This document shows, one piece after another, positions 25,088 to 33,304 of a DNA stretch of 64,000 nucleotides; position 1 is the first letter of the stretch; every line of letters begins with the position of its first letter. Below the pieces are notes generated by a model. It made no database searches. It was given only the letters and a program-made list of their open reading frames with translations, and had not been told where the DNA came from. This stretch comes from Myxococcales bacterium. GTDB lineage: Bacteria > Myxococcota_A > Polyangia > Polyangiales > JAFGIB01. The stretch lies in the NCBI GenBank assembly GCA_029880325.1, contig JAOUOP010000040.1:1-64000 (forward strand). Reading direction: 5' to 3'. A program made the translations under genes and the position numbers.

Positions 25088-27724
25088 ATGGCAGACTCCG
25101 CTGCGCCGGCGTTGAGCACCACCTGCGCCGAATATCTCGATCGGCATCGGGCCACGTTGCGCGAAGCGGTCGAGTCCGGGCAGCGCGGGCTGATCGTGGC
25201 CGAGCGCTACGCGGCCATGTACGACGGTCTTTTCGGGGCCCTGTGCTGTGCCGCCGACGCCGAGCGCCGCAGCCAGCCCGATGCCGTGGGGCGCGTGGCC
25301 CTGATCGCCGTCGGCAGCTACGGGCGCCGCCAGGTGGCTCCCCACAGCGATGTCGACGTGCTGTTCCTGTGCGACGACCCGGGCGATCGGCGCGTCGCCG
25401 AGATGGCCCAGACCGTGCTCTACCCGCTGTGGGACGCCGGGGTGGACATCGGCCATGCGGTGCGTGGCCTGGAGGAGAGCCTCGAGCTATCCGAGACCGA
25501 CATCCGCACCTCGACCACGCTTTTGGACCTGCGGCACGTGGCAGGCGATCGTTCCATCGTCGAGGAACTGGAGGTCGGCGGTCGCGAGCGCATTTTCGAG
25601 CGGCAGCTGGAGGCCTTCCTGCACGCGCTCGAGGACGACACCGCCTCGCGCCATCGCCGCTACGGCGATTCGATCTATCTGCTCGAGCCGGAGCTGAAGG
25701 TCGGCCGCGGGGGGCTGCGCGATCTGGACGCGATCCTCTGGTGCTGCAAGGCCCGCTTTGGCGTCAAGGACTTGGCCGAGGCCGCCTCCCGCGATCTGCT
25801 CACCGAGCGTGAGCTGGGCGATTTGCAGGCGGCGACCGAGTACCTGTGGTCGGCGCGCAACCGGTTGCACCTTTGGGCCCGGCGTCGCAACGATCGTCTC
25901 ACCTACGACGATCAAGAAGCGCTGGCCGAAGCCCTGGGGCTGCGCGACGGCATCAGCCGCGCCACCGAGCAGCTGATGCAAACGCATTTTCGCCACGCCC
26001 GGGCCATTGCGCGCGTGGCCGACCGCATCGGCGAGCGCGTGCGACGCTCGCTCAGGCCGCCGCCGGCGACGATCCGCGATCTCGGCGATGGCGTGCTGGT
26101 CCACGATGGCCGCGTGACGCTCAAGCCGATGGATCTGGGCGAGTCGCCGGTGGTCGCCCTGCGCCTCTACCGCCATGCCCTGCGCGAGCAGCTGCCGGTC
26201 GACTCTGAAGCCCGCGATGCGGTCTCGGCGGCCATGGAGGATCGCGAGTGCTGTCGCATTTTGCTGGGCGACCCCGAGGCCGGGAGTCTCTTTTGCAAGC
26301 TGCTGACGCGGGCGAGCCGCGCTCCCCTGCGCCGCGGTTCGATCCTCGAGGAGCTCCATGAGGTGGGCCTGTTGACGGCGATGGTGCCGGAACTCGAGAC
26401 CGTGGTGGGCAAGGTGCGGCAGGATGCCTTTCACGTCTACACCGTCGATGCCCAGGCCATCATGGCCGTTGACTGTCTGCGCGGCCTGGTGCGTGGCGAG
26501 TACGCCGCCGACTTTCTGGTGGTCAGTCGTGCGGCCGCCGAGATGCCGCGTCCGCTGCCGCTCTACCTGGCGCTGCTGCTGCAGGGCATCGGCACCGGGC
26601 ATCCCGCCGATCCCGCCAAGCACGCGGCGGCCGTGGCCGGTCCCGTCTGCGAGCGTCTGGGCCTGTCGCCCGAGGATACGGCGCATGCCCAGTGGCTGAT
26701 CGCCGAGCAGAGCAGCATGTACCACTGGGCGATGCGGCGTGACATCACCGACCCCGAGACCATCGCTGAGGTGGCCGAGGCCGTGCAGTCCCAGCACCGC
26801 CTGCGCGACCTCTACCTGTTGACGTTCGCGTATTTGATGACCTCGAATCCGGCGGCGATGACCGCCTGGAATGCGCGCATGCTCGAAGACCTCTACAACG
26901 CGGTCTCCGATCGCATCGAGGGGCGCGGCACCGGCGAGCAGCTCGAGGCCCTCCGGCGCGAAGCCTTCGAGGGTATCGATGATGCCGAGCGCCGACGCGA
27001 GATCGAGGCCTTCCTGGGGCACGTGCCCGAGCGTTATCTCCTGGCCAACAGCGCCGACGGCATCCGCTTTCATTCCAGCGTGGCCGAGCGGCGCGAGGGG
27101 CTATTTGCCTTCGGCGCCACCGACTCGGGCGTGGGGGAGGGCACGCTGGAGTTGATCATCTGTTGCGACGACCGGCCGGGCCTGCTGGCCGACCTCACCG
27201 CGGCCCTGGCGCGTCATCGCTTCGGCGTCGACTCGGCCCAGCTCTACACCATGAGGCGACCGGGGCGAGCGCCCGAGGCCCTCGATCTGTTTCATGTCGC
27301 CCATGCCAACATGGGTGACTCTGAGTTGATCGCCTTCGAACTCGAGCGGCTGCAGCAGAGCCTCGAGGCCATCCTGGCAGGCGAGATGAGCGCCGAAGTC
27401 ATGCTCGCCGGTCGCTCGCGACCGCCCATGTGGAAGCGCGGCGGGCCCCAGATTCGCACCGATGTGCACGTCGACAACGCCTCGTCGGCCCAGTACACGG
27501 TCATCGATGTCTACACCCGCGACCGTCCGGAGTTGCTGCACGTGATCTCGAGGACGATGCACGAGCGCGGCTTGAGCATCGGCCTGGCCAAGGTCAATAC
27601 CGAGGGCCAGGCGGTCTCGGACGTTTTCTACGTGCAAACCGAAGCCGGTGGAAAGCTCGCGGGCGAAGGGCAGCTGGGGGAACTCAGCCGGGTCCTGCGC
27701 CGCTTGATCTCGAAGCTGGATTGA
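25088..27724 (+). CDS. glnD: GlnD-family PII uridylyltransferase with degenerate HD domain
   Basis: GlnD senses glutamine and uridylylates or deuridylylates PII. The 878-residue protein has the nucleotidyltransferase motif GSYGRRQVAPHSDVDVL followed by WDAGVDIGHAVR. The helical linker, an HD-like region and two C-terminal ACT domains (DDRPGLLADLTAAL and RDRPELLHVISR) follow. All HD metal ligands expected from E. coli GlnD are replaced: TVDEH reads TVDAQ (Gln456), the HD pair reads Gln499-Gly500, QHLLMS reads EQSSMY (Gln541) and the later Asp reads Tyr582. The nucleotidyltransferase part looks intact. It may therefore be a uridylyltransferase without uridylyl-removing activity. The ATG at MADSAAPALS is chosen; upstream in-frame sequence is unlike a GlnD start. 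Confidence 0.9.
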   Translation: MADSAAPALSTTCAEYLDRHRATLREAVESGQRGLIVAERYAAMYDGLFGALCCAADAERRSQPDAVGRVALIAVGSYGRRQVAPHSDVDVLFLCDDPGDRRVAEMAQTVLYPLWDAGVDIGHAVRGLEESLELSETDIRTSTTLLDLRHVAGDRSIVEELEVGGRERIFERQLEAFLHALEDDTASRHRRYGDSIYLLEPELKVGRGGLRDLDAILWCCKARFGVKDLAEAASRDLLTERELGDLQAATEYLWSARNRLHLWARRRNDRLTYDDQEALAEALGLRDGISRATEQLMQTHFRHARAIARVADRIGERVRRSLRPPPATIRDLGDGVLVHDGRVTLKPMDLGESPVVALRLYRHALREQLPVDSEARDAVSAAMEDRECCRILLGDPEAGSLFCKLLTRASRAPLRRGSILEELHEVGLLTAMVPELETVVGKVRQDAFHVYTVDAQAIMAVDCLRGLVRGEYAADFLVVSRAAAEMPRPLPLYLALLLQGIGTGHPADPAKHAAAVAGPVCERLGLSPEDTAHAQWLIAEQSSMYHWAMRRDITDPETIAEVAEAVQSQHRLRDLYLLTFAYLMTSNPAAMTAWNARMLEDLYNAVSDRIEGRGTGEQLEALRREAFEGIDDAERRREIEAFLGHVPERYLLANSADGIRFHSSVAERREGLFAFGATDSGVGEGTLELIICCDDRPGLLADLTAALARHRFGVDSAQLYTMRRPGRAPEALDLFHVAHANMGDSELIAFELERLQQSLEAILAGEMSAEVMLAGRSRPPMWKRGGPQIRTDVHVDNASSAQYTVIDVYTRDRPELLHVISRTMHERGLSIGLAKVNTEGQAVSDVFYVQTEAGGKLAGEGQLGELSRVLRRLISKLD

Positions 27725-27738
27725 TTGGAGCGAGCCAA

Positions 27739-28746
27739 ATGAATAGCAAGACCTTCGTCTGTGCGGCGTTGCTCGTCGCGTGTGCCGGTGGCGGTGAGCC
27801 GGGCGCCGGTCGCAGCACCACCTTCTCGGACGACTCGCTGCCCTCGGATGCGCCGCCGCGTGAGGTGCCGCGGGCCTCGGACCTGGTCAAGCAGGGCGAG
27901 CAGAAGCTCGAGCAAAACGATCCGGCCGGCGCCCAGCAACTCTTCGAGCAGGCGCTGGCGGAGGACCCCAACGACGCCCGCGCCCACCTCGACCTGGGCC
28001 TGGCCCGGGAGATGCAGTCCGATGCCGCGGGCGCCGAGAAAAACTACCGGCGCGCCATCGAGCTGCAGCCGGACCTGGCTGAAGCCTTGAACAACCTGGC
28101 GGTGTTGCTCAGGGCCCGCGGCGAACTCGACGAGGCCCTCGGGCTGCTCAGGCGTGCGGCCGCGGCCAATCCCAAGTCCGCGGCGGCCCAGACCAACCTG
28201 GCTTTGGCGCTCGAAGACGGCGGTGATGTGCAGGGGGCCGAGCAGGCCTACCGCAAGGCGCTGTCGATCGACCCGGACCAGGTGATGACGCGCATCAACC
28301 TGGGGCTGCTGCTGGTGGGTCGTGGCGACAAGGACACCGGTCGCGGTGAGTTGCTCAGCGCGCTCGACGGTGCCAAGGGCAATCGCCCGGCGTTGCTCGC
28401 CATCGGCAGTGGGCTGCGCCAGGCAGGCGATGCCAAGGGCGCGCTGCAAGCGATGCAGGCGGCGGTTGATGCCGGTGAGGCGCCGACGCCAGCGCTGCTG
28501 TCAGAGCTGGCCCTGGCCCAGCGCGCGGCTGGCGATCGCGAGGGCGCCATCGCCACGCTACAGCGGGCGCTCAAGCTCGACGGCGGCTATGCCACCGCCC
28601 ACTACCTGCTGGGCGGCATGCTGGCCGGCGGCGGCAAGCTCGCCGAAGCCAAAAAGCACTACCAGCGCTACCTGAAGCTCGAGCCCGAGGGGCCCCAGGC
28701 GGCCAAGGCCAAGGCGCACCTGGAGCGCCTGAAGACCATGCGCTGA
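27739..28746 (+). CDS. TPR-repeat lipoprotein
   Basis: This 335-residue protein has a lipoprotein signal (MNSKTFVCAALLVAC, lipobox LVAC) and a short acidic linker. About seven tetratricopeptide repeats follow, for example AHLDLGLAREMQSDAAGAEKNYRRAIEL. It should be a periplasmic or outer-membrane-anchored scaffold for protein contacts, resembling PilF/NfrA-type TPR lipoproteins. No specific partner can be named. A GGAG eight bases before the ATG fixes the start. It begins 14 bases after glnD, so the two are probably co-transcribed, although no functional link is known. Confidence 0.88.
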   Translation: MNSKTFVCAALLVACAGGGEPGAGRSTTFSDDSLPSDAPPREVPRASDLVKQGEQKLEQNDPAGAQQLFEQALAEDPNDARAHLDLGLAREMQSDAAGAEKNYRRAIELQPDLAEALNNLAVLLRARGELDEALGLLRRAAAANPKSAAAQTNLALALEDGGDVQGAEQAYRKALSIDPDQVMTRINLGLLLVGRGDKDTGRGELLSALDGAKGNRPALLAIGSGLRQAGDAKGALQAMQAAVDAGEAPTPALLSELALAQRAAGDREGAIATLQRALKLDGGYATAHYLLGGMLAGGGKLAEAKKHYQRYLKLEPEGPQAAKAKAHLERLKTMR

Positions 28747-28772
28747 CACCGGTGCACTGGCGCCAACCGTCG

Positions 28773-29747
28773 TCAGTCCGCGTGATATTTCGACAGGCTC
28801 GGTGCCGAGGCGTCGATGAGCCGGAGGATGCGCTCCCGGGCCTCGATGCCGCCAGCGGTCTGCTCCAGGGCGATCAGCGGCTGGTACAGGGGGGAGTTGA
28901 AGAAGGTGCCCATCGGGATGGGGTTCTTGCGGCAAAAGACCGCCTGCACGAAGGGCATCAGAGCTTCCTGAATGGCCGCTACGCGGCCGGTATCGCCAGT
29001 CCGGTGGGCGTCCATGATGGATACGAAGAGCCGTGCGGCCTCGGGGATGTTGCCGGTGGCGGTGATGATGCCCGCGCCGCCCATGCCGAGCAGCTCCGGC
29101 AGTGCGTCGTCCTCGCCGCTCAGAACGGCGAAATCGAGGCCCGAAGTCTTCTGCACGACCTCCAGGGTGTCGTCGCGATGGGAGCCGGGGGAGCAGAAGT
29201 CGACCGCTTGCTTGAGACCGATGATGTTGGGGTCAGCCGCCAGCTGCAGCAGTGTGGATGGCGTCAGGTAACTCGCGGTGCGGCCGGGCACGTTGTAGAG
29301 CACGATCTTGGCGCCCGTCTCCTGGGAGAGCGTCTCGAAGTGCGCGACCAGCGCCTCCTGGGGGGGGTTGTTGTAGTATCCGGTGGCGCAGAGCACGGCG
29401 AGGTTGCCGAGGGCTGACTGCAGCTCGTTGATCATCGTCACGCTCTCGCGCGTGCAGTTGGAGCCGGCGCCGGCGAGGATGGGCAGCCGCCCGTCGAGGT
29501 ATTCGGCGACGAAGCGCACGAAGTCGATGTGCTGGCGGTGGCTGAGGGTGGGGCTCTGCCCGGTGCTACCCACGGGCACCAGGCCGGCGACCTTGGCTGC
29601 AACCAGATCGTCGATCATCTGCTTGGCCTTGGAGTAGTCGATGGAGTTGACCAGCCGCTTCGGGTCGTCGTCGCACAGGGGGGTGAAAAGGGCGGGAAAG
29701 ACCCCGCCGAGTTCGCTCGCGTTGCCGATTGTCCTGGTGCTTGCCAC
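28773..29747 (-). CDS. DapA-family aldolase (dihydrodipicolinate synthase/N-acetylneuraminate lyase)
   Basis: This 324-residue TIM-barrel enzyme forms a Schiff base with an oxo-acid such as pyruvate. Key residues are Lys179 (IIGLKQA), Tyr151 in YNVPGRT and the GSTGQSPTLS loop that equals GTTGES in DapA. GYYNNPPQ is also present. The first loop has Ser and Gln where DapA has Thr and Glu. This leaves open whether it is true DapA or a relative such as a hydroxyproline, keto-sugar or neuraminate lyase. No other lysine genes are adjacent. The start is GTG with GGAG nine bases before it. It is convergent with the TPR lipoprotein gene. Confidence 0.85.
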   Translation of the reverse strand: MASTRTIGNASELGGVFPALFTPLCDDDPKRLVNSIDYSKAKQMIDDLVAAKVAGLVPVGSTGQSPTLSHRQHIDFVRFVAEYLDGRLPILAGAGSNCTRESVTMINELQSALGNLAVLCATGYYNNPPQEALVAHFETLSQETGAKIVLYNVPGRTASYLTPSTLLQLAADPNIIGLKQAVDFCSPGSHRDDTLEVVQKTSGLDFAVLSGEDDALPELLGMGGAGIITATGNIPEAARLFVSIMDAHRTGDTGRVAAIQEALMPFVQAVFCRKNPIPMGTFFNSPLYQPLIALEQTAGGIEARERILRLIDASAPSLSKYHAD

Positions 29748-30126
29748 GTCGTCTTCTCCACAGCGCCCCCGCGCCGAGATGTCGGGCGCGGGCGGACGGC
29801 GCTACCATAGCGCAGGCCCGGGCGCGGGGCACAGGGGGAGGGGCGGAGCCCAGCCCTGTGGCGGACTCCCATGGCGCACATGGGGGCACGCACATGGGGG
29901 CACGCTGCCCGGGAGGCGCCTGCGCTCGCCTGAGACCATCGGCCAGCTCAGGGCTCGCGAAAGAATAACCTCCCCTTTGGTGCGTGACGGCGGAGTGCGG
30001 TCGGGACGGCGCCCGGAGGAGAATCCGCAGTCAGACCCGAGGTACATCGAGGAATTCTTCGTGGACGCACGGCCCGAGCGTGCCCGCCGGTGCGTGCCAA
30101 ACGGATGATTTCCGGCTGCGCGGGCC
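29748..30126. other. Intergenic region upstream of the DapA-family gene
   Basis: No credible gene is seen here. A perfect 6-bp inverted repeat GCGCTA-CCA-TAGCGC lies at 29799-29813. On the minus strand it includes TATGGT, which could be the -10 box of the dapA-like gene about 55 bases downstream. A short direct repeat (CACATGGGGGCACG, twice) occurs around 29875-29905. The region adjoins a block of gene fragments, so it may itself be decayed coding DNA. Confidence 0.35.
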
Positions 30127-30273
30127 CTAAGGCAGCTGCGCGCGGATGGTCAGCGTAAAGCAGGCGCCCATGCCCGGGCCGTCGCTGTGGGCTTCGAGCT
30201 GGCCGCCGAGCTCCTTGGCCGTGAGCGCGGCGGCGTGCAGCCCAAAGCCGTGACCCTCTTGCTTGGTCGCAAA
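30127..30273 (-). pseudogene. 3' remnant of a sensor histidine kinase
   Basis: Read on the minus strand, this piece encodes FATKQEGHGFGLHAAALTAK, then a stretch with ELGG, HSDGPGMGA and FTLTIRAQLP before a stop. This is the G2 box and last beta strands of a histidine-kinase ATPase domain (the pattern FTTKxxGHGFGLHxxAL...GG). The His, N-box and G1 parts that should precede it are absent. Sequence upstream changes abruptly near 30274-30290, where a second kinase fragment runs the other way. It is a 5'-truncated remnant and is not expected to make a working kinase. Confidence 0.65.
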
Positions 30274-30280
30274 GACCGAA

Positions 30281-30391
30281 TCTGCCCTCAGTGTCCTGCA
30301 CGGCCTGGTGCAGCAAAGCGGAGGCGAAAGCCGCGTTCTCAGTCGACTCGACGAGAGCACGCGCTTGGAGAGTTTTCTTCCGGCGGCGGAG
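30281..30391 (+). pseudogene. 3' remnant of a second histidine kinase, opposite strand
   Basis: On the plus strand the frame reads VLHGLVQQSGGESRVLSRLD, then ESTRLESFLPAAE. This matches the end of an ATPase domain of hybrid or NtrB-like kinases (GLGLSxVHGLVxQSGGxxxVxSxxGxGTxFxxxLPxA). The preceding G-boxes are missing, since at about 30280 the sequence turns into the inverted fragment at 30127-30273. The two truncated 5' ends therefore face each other. After the LPAA segment the frame continues for about 30 residues without a recognisable receiver domain. Confidence 0.6.
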
Positions 30392-30477
30392 ACTGCCTTC
30401 GTGCAACCTACCGATGATTCTCTTTCAGAGAACCGCACTTTTCAGAGAACCGCCTTCGGGTGGCGCTGGTGGACAAC

Positions 30478-30645
30478 CGGATCGGCACCGTGATCCAGGG
30501 CCGCTCGAATGAGGGAGCGCTACAGCGCATCCCCCCGCAGGGGGGGGACATGCTCAGCAGCTCTCGCGATGGGGTGCTCAAGGCTCCCGCCGGGCGCACG
30601 ACCCTGGACGAAATCTACCAAAAGGTGGTCGCCGATAGCCTGTAA
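30478..30645 (+). pseudogene. 3' remnant of a PilB/GspE-type secretion ATPase
   Basis: This plus-strand piece encodes RIGTVIQGRSNEGALQRI, then GGDMLSSSRDGVLKAPAGRT and TLDEIYQKVVADSL with a natural stop. The order (ILxGAS-like stretch, Gly-Met/Leu, DGxxKxxxGxTTLxEI) is that of the C terminus of type II secretion or type IV pilus assembly ATPases. The Walker motifs and the rest are absent. It follows the histidine-kinase remnants within 90 bases. The assignment rests on about 50 residues and could be wrong. If right, it is a second sign of decay or rearrangement here. Confidence 0.5.
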
Positions 30646-30656
30646 GCGTTCGCCCC

Positions 30657-31694
30657 TCAGTAGCTCACCAGCAGCGAGGTCCGGAAGTAGGGCCCGGAGC
30701 GCTCGAGTTCTCCGAGGTCGGCTTCAGCCAGGTCGATCTCGTGCTTCTTGGGGCCCGGGCCGTCGAGCCGCAGCGACAGTGGCGAGGCCAGGCTGTAGCC
30801 ACCCTCGAAGAGCAGGCCGAAGCCGAGCGAGCCGACGCCGCCGTGGAGCCCGCCGAAGGCGTCTTCAGGGCTGCGCAGGAGCAAGCCGAGTCCCGCGCTT
30901 CCATAGGCCGAGATCGCGTCGTCCTTGAAACGCTCGCCGCCCATCGAAAGCACCATGTCGCTGAAGCCCGCGCCGCCAGCCAGGCGCAGCTGGGGCTGCA
31001 GCCAGCTCAGCAGCTTCCAGCGCGCGTCGACGCCGCCATAGGCGAAGTGGGTGTCGAGTTGACTGTCGAGCAGACCGCCGAAGCGTCCGTCGGCGCCATG
31101 GTCTTCGAAGTTCCAGCCCAGGTGCAGGCCGATGCCGAGGTCGCCGAGCGCGCCGCGCAACCCGAGCAACTCGTAGCCAAGCCACAGCCCGAAGCGCTCG
31201 GATACGTCGTCGTTGTCGAAGACATCGTTGCTGCGGTCGGTGTACCAGGGCCTGTCCAGGCTGAGCCCCAGGGCCAGCCCCATCGGCTTGGGTGCCGGCC
31301 TGTCGCTGCCGGCCGGGGCGCCCCCGGGGGCCAGGTGCGCGGCGACCGGTGGCTGTGGGGTCGCGGTCGTGGCGGTGGCGCTATCCTTCACGGCCGTGCC
31401 TTCGCTCGCGGCGTCTTCCGGCATCGCCGGCAAGGCCGGGCGGGCTGGCGCCCGGTCTTGCCCCCCCTCGCCAGAGGGCTCCTCCTCCGCCGCGGTCGGC
31501 TGGATTGCGCCGCCATGGGGCGCAGCCGGGGCGGTTGTTGATGGGTCGTTGGTGCTCGCCTTGATCTTCTCCGCTTCTGCACCGGCCGTCGCCTGTCCGA
31601 GGGCGGTCAGGGGTAGGGTGTGGGCACTAAAAATAGCCAGGACGGATGCCATCAGTGCTGTCGGCACAGTTGTCTGAGATAGTGCGAGCATCAT
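30657..31694 (-). CDS. Outer-membrane beta-barrel-like protein of a surface operon
   Basis: This 345-residue protein has a signal-like N terminus (hydrophobic to about residue 35) and a Pro/Ala/Glu-rich linker (about 40-135). About 200 residues of alternating polar and hydrophobic strands follow, rich in Gly and aromatics, for example LGIGLHLGWNFED and SLGFGLLFEGGYSLA. It ends in LLVSY, with the C-terminal aromatic residue usual for barrel proteins. Function is unknown. The ATG overlaps the stop of the preceding lipoprotein gene by four bases, which fixes the start and implies translational coupling. Confidence 0.72.
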   Translation of the reverse strand: MMLALSQTTVPTALMASVLAIFSAHTLPLTALGQATAGAEAEKIKASTNDPSTTAPAAPHGGAIQPTAAEEEPSGEGGQDRAPARPALPAMPEDAASEGTAVKDSATATTATPQPPVAAHLAPGGAPAGSDRPAPKPMGLALGLSLDRPWYTDRSNDVFDNDDVSERFGLWLGYELLGLRGALGDLGIGLHLGWNFEDHGADGRFGGLLDSQLDTHFAYGGVDARWKLLSWLQPQLRLAGGAGFSDMVLSMGGERFKDDAISAYGSAGLGLLLRSPEDAFGGLHGGVGSLGFGLLFEGGYSLASPLSLRLDGPGPKKHEIDLAEADLGELERSGPYFRTSLLVSY

Positions 31695-33304
31695 GGATCC
31701 TCCCGATCGAAGAGGTCGGTGAAGAGAAAGCCGCGCACCGAGGTCGCGCTCTCGCGCACCGGATTGTCGGCATCGATCCAGGTGATGTGACCGGCCGCGT
31801 TCTCGTGCACGACCGCCAGACGGCCCGCATCCAACATCGGCACCAGGCTGCGCACGGGGGCGTCTAGCAGCAGCTCATCGGTCTCACCGGTGTCGAAGGC
31901 GAGGCTGCCGATGCGCGGCTGTCCTTGCGGGCCCACCCAGAGTTTACGCCGTGCGCGGTCGACGAAGGCGTCGTTCAGTTGCTGACTGCTGCGGATGGGC
32001 GAGACCGTGCGATCGGCCAGATCGATCAGGCTGATGCCCGAACCGTCGTGCACCACCAGCACCATGCCCTCGTCGAGCATCGGGATCAGGCGATCGAACG
32101 GGGCGTCCAGCCGGAGCGTATCCAGGTTCCGGCTCTTCTCCTGCTCGGCGTCCTCTAGATCGAGGAAGGTCACGGTCGGGTTGCCGCTTTCGTAGAGCAG
32201 CGCGCGTTGGGCGACGCGATCGTCGCGCGGAGAGGTGCCCTCGAAGAGCAGCAGGTTGCGCGCCCGGGCCGGCAGTGGAATCTGGGTGACCTGGCTGGTG
32301 TCGGCCTCGACGATGGCGATTTGCTGGCTGCCGGCGGCGACCACGAGCAGGCGCGGTCCGTCGGCGCTCTCGTAGAGCGCCATATCGCTGGGGTCGCTAC
32401 CAACGCCAAGTTGATTGATGAAGGGGCGGAAGTCGTTGTGCTCGCCCTCTTCATCGACCGCGGCGCTGCCGCCGGGGCGCTCGGCCAGGTTGAAGACGAA
32501 GACGTCGTCACTGCCCTCGCCGCGCACGTAAAGCACAGGTTCGGTCTCGCTGAAGACGACCTGGCTGGGCTGCACCAGGGGTCCGCCGCTGCCCGACAGC
32601 TGCACCGTGGTTTCGCGCCGATCGAGGTGGTCGAGATCCAGCAGGGTGACGTTGGTCTGGGACAGCACCAGCGACAATCGCCGTTCTTCGCCGACGATGG
32701 TCATGGTAGGCGAAAATACGATGCGCTCGGGGGAATCGCCGAAGCTGCGCAGAGTGCGCAAGGAGATGGCTCCGCCGCCGTCGGGACTGGCGTCCAGATC
32801 GATCACCGCCACCTCGTTGGGATTGTCGAGCAGGCGCTCGCTGAGGTTACTCTTGTAGAGGAAGGCGTAGCGCCCGTCGTCGGACTGGGACAGGCGGTTG
32901 AAGGGATTGCCGAGTTCGTAGATGCGGGTCTTGCCGTCGGCGTCCAGCGCGGTCAGCGCCGCTGGCTCGGCCTTCTCTTCGGCGTTGGCGCGCAAGCCCT
33001 GGGAAAGCACCAGCGCTTCCGGCGCGCCGTTTCGCAACAGCATCTGGATCGGCCCATGGGGCAGCTCCACGACCTTCGGATCGTTGTCGGAGTCGGGTTG
33101 CATCAGCAGCGCGCTGTGTTTGCTTGCCTCCACGAGCACGAGCGTCTCACCCAGCGCGACCGGTGCGACCGGCCCGCCGAGCAGTTCCGGTCGCTCGTCG
33201 ACCCATTCACCCCGCTCGCCGCAACCGCCCGTCAGGGGTAGCGAACAGGCGAGCGTGGTCAGCACCAAAGCTGTGAGTTTGGTCTCGATTTTCGTCATCG
33301 GCAT
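31691..33304 (-). CDS. Beta-propeller-like lipoprotein (second gene of surface operon)
   Basis: This 537-residue protein has a clear lipoprotein signal with lipobox LTGGC (Cys about 28). The rest is made of repeated four-stranded units typical of a WD/YVTN-type beta-propeller, for example RYAFLYKSNLSERLLDNP, RIVFSPTMTIVGEERRL and VLVVHDGSGISLIDLADRTV. It should be anchored in the outer or inner membrane and act as a binding scaffold. It starts right after the stop of the larger propeller lipoprotein and overlaps the barrel gene by four bases. The three products probably act together, which is inference from gene spacing. Confidence 0.78.
   Translation of the reverse strand: MPMTKIETKLTALVLTTLACSLPLTGGCGERGEWVDERPELLGGPVAPVALGETLVLVEASKHSALLMQPDSDNDPKVVELPHGPIQMLLRNGAPEALVLSQGLRANAEEKAEPAALTALDADGKTRIYELGNPFNRLSQSDDGRYAFLYKSNLSERLLDNPNEVAVIDLDASPDGGGAISLRTLRSFGDSPERIVFSPTMTIVGEERRLSLVLSQTNVTLLDLDHLDRRETTVQLSGSGGPLVQPSQVVFSETEPVLYVRGEGSDDVFVFNLAERPGGSAAVDEEGEHNDFRPFINQLGVGSDPSDMALYESADGPRLLVVAAGSQQIAIVEADTSQVTQIPLPARARNLLLFEGTSPRDDRVAQRALLYESGNPTVTFLDLEDAEQEKSRNLDTLRLDAPFDRLIPMLDEGMVLVVHDGSGISLIDLADRTVSPIRSSQQLNDAFVDRARRKLWVGPQGQPRIGSLAFDTGETDELLLDAPVRSLVPMLDAGRLAVVHENAAGHITWIDADNPVRESATSVRGFLFTDLFDREDP

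Noticed and set aside
25487..27073. A 528-residue minus-strand frame opposite glnD
   Set aside because: It has no recognisable domain and is fully antisense to conserved GlnD motifs.
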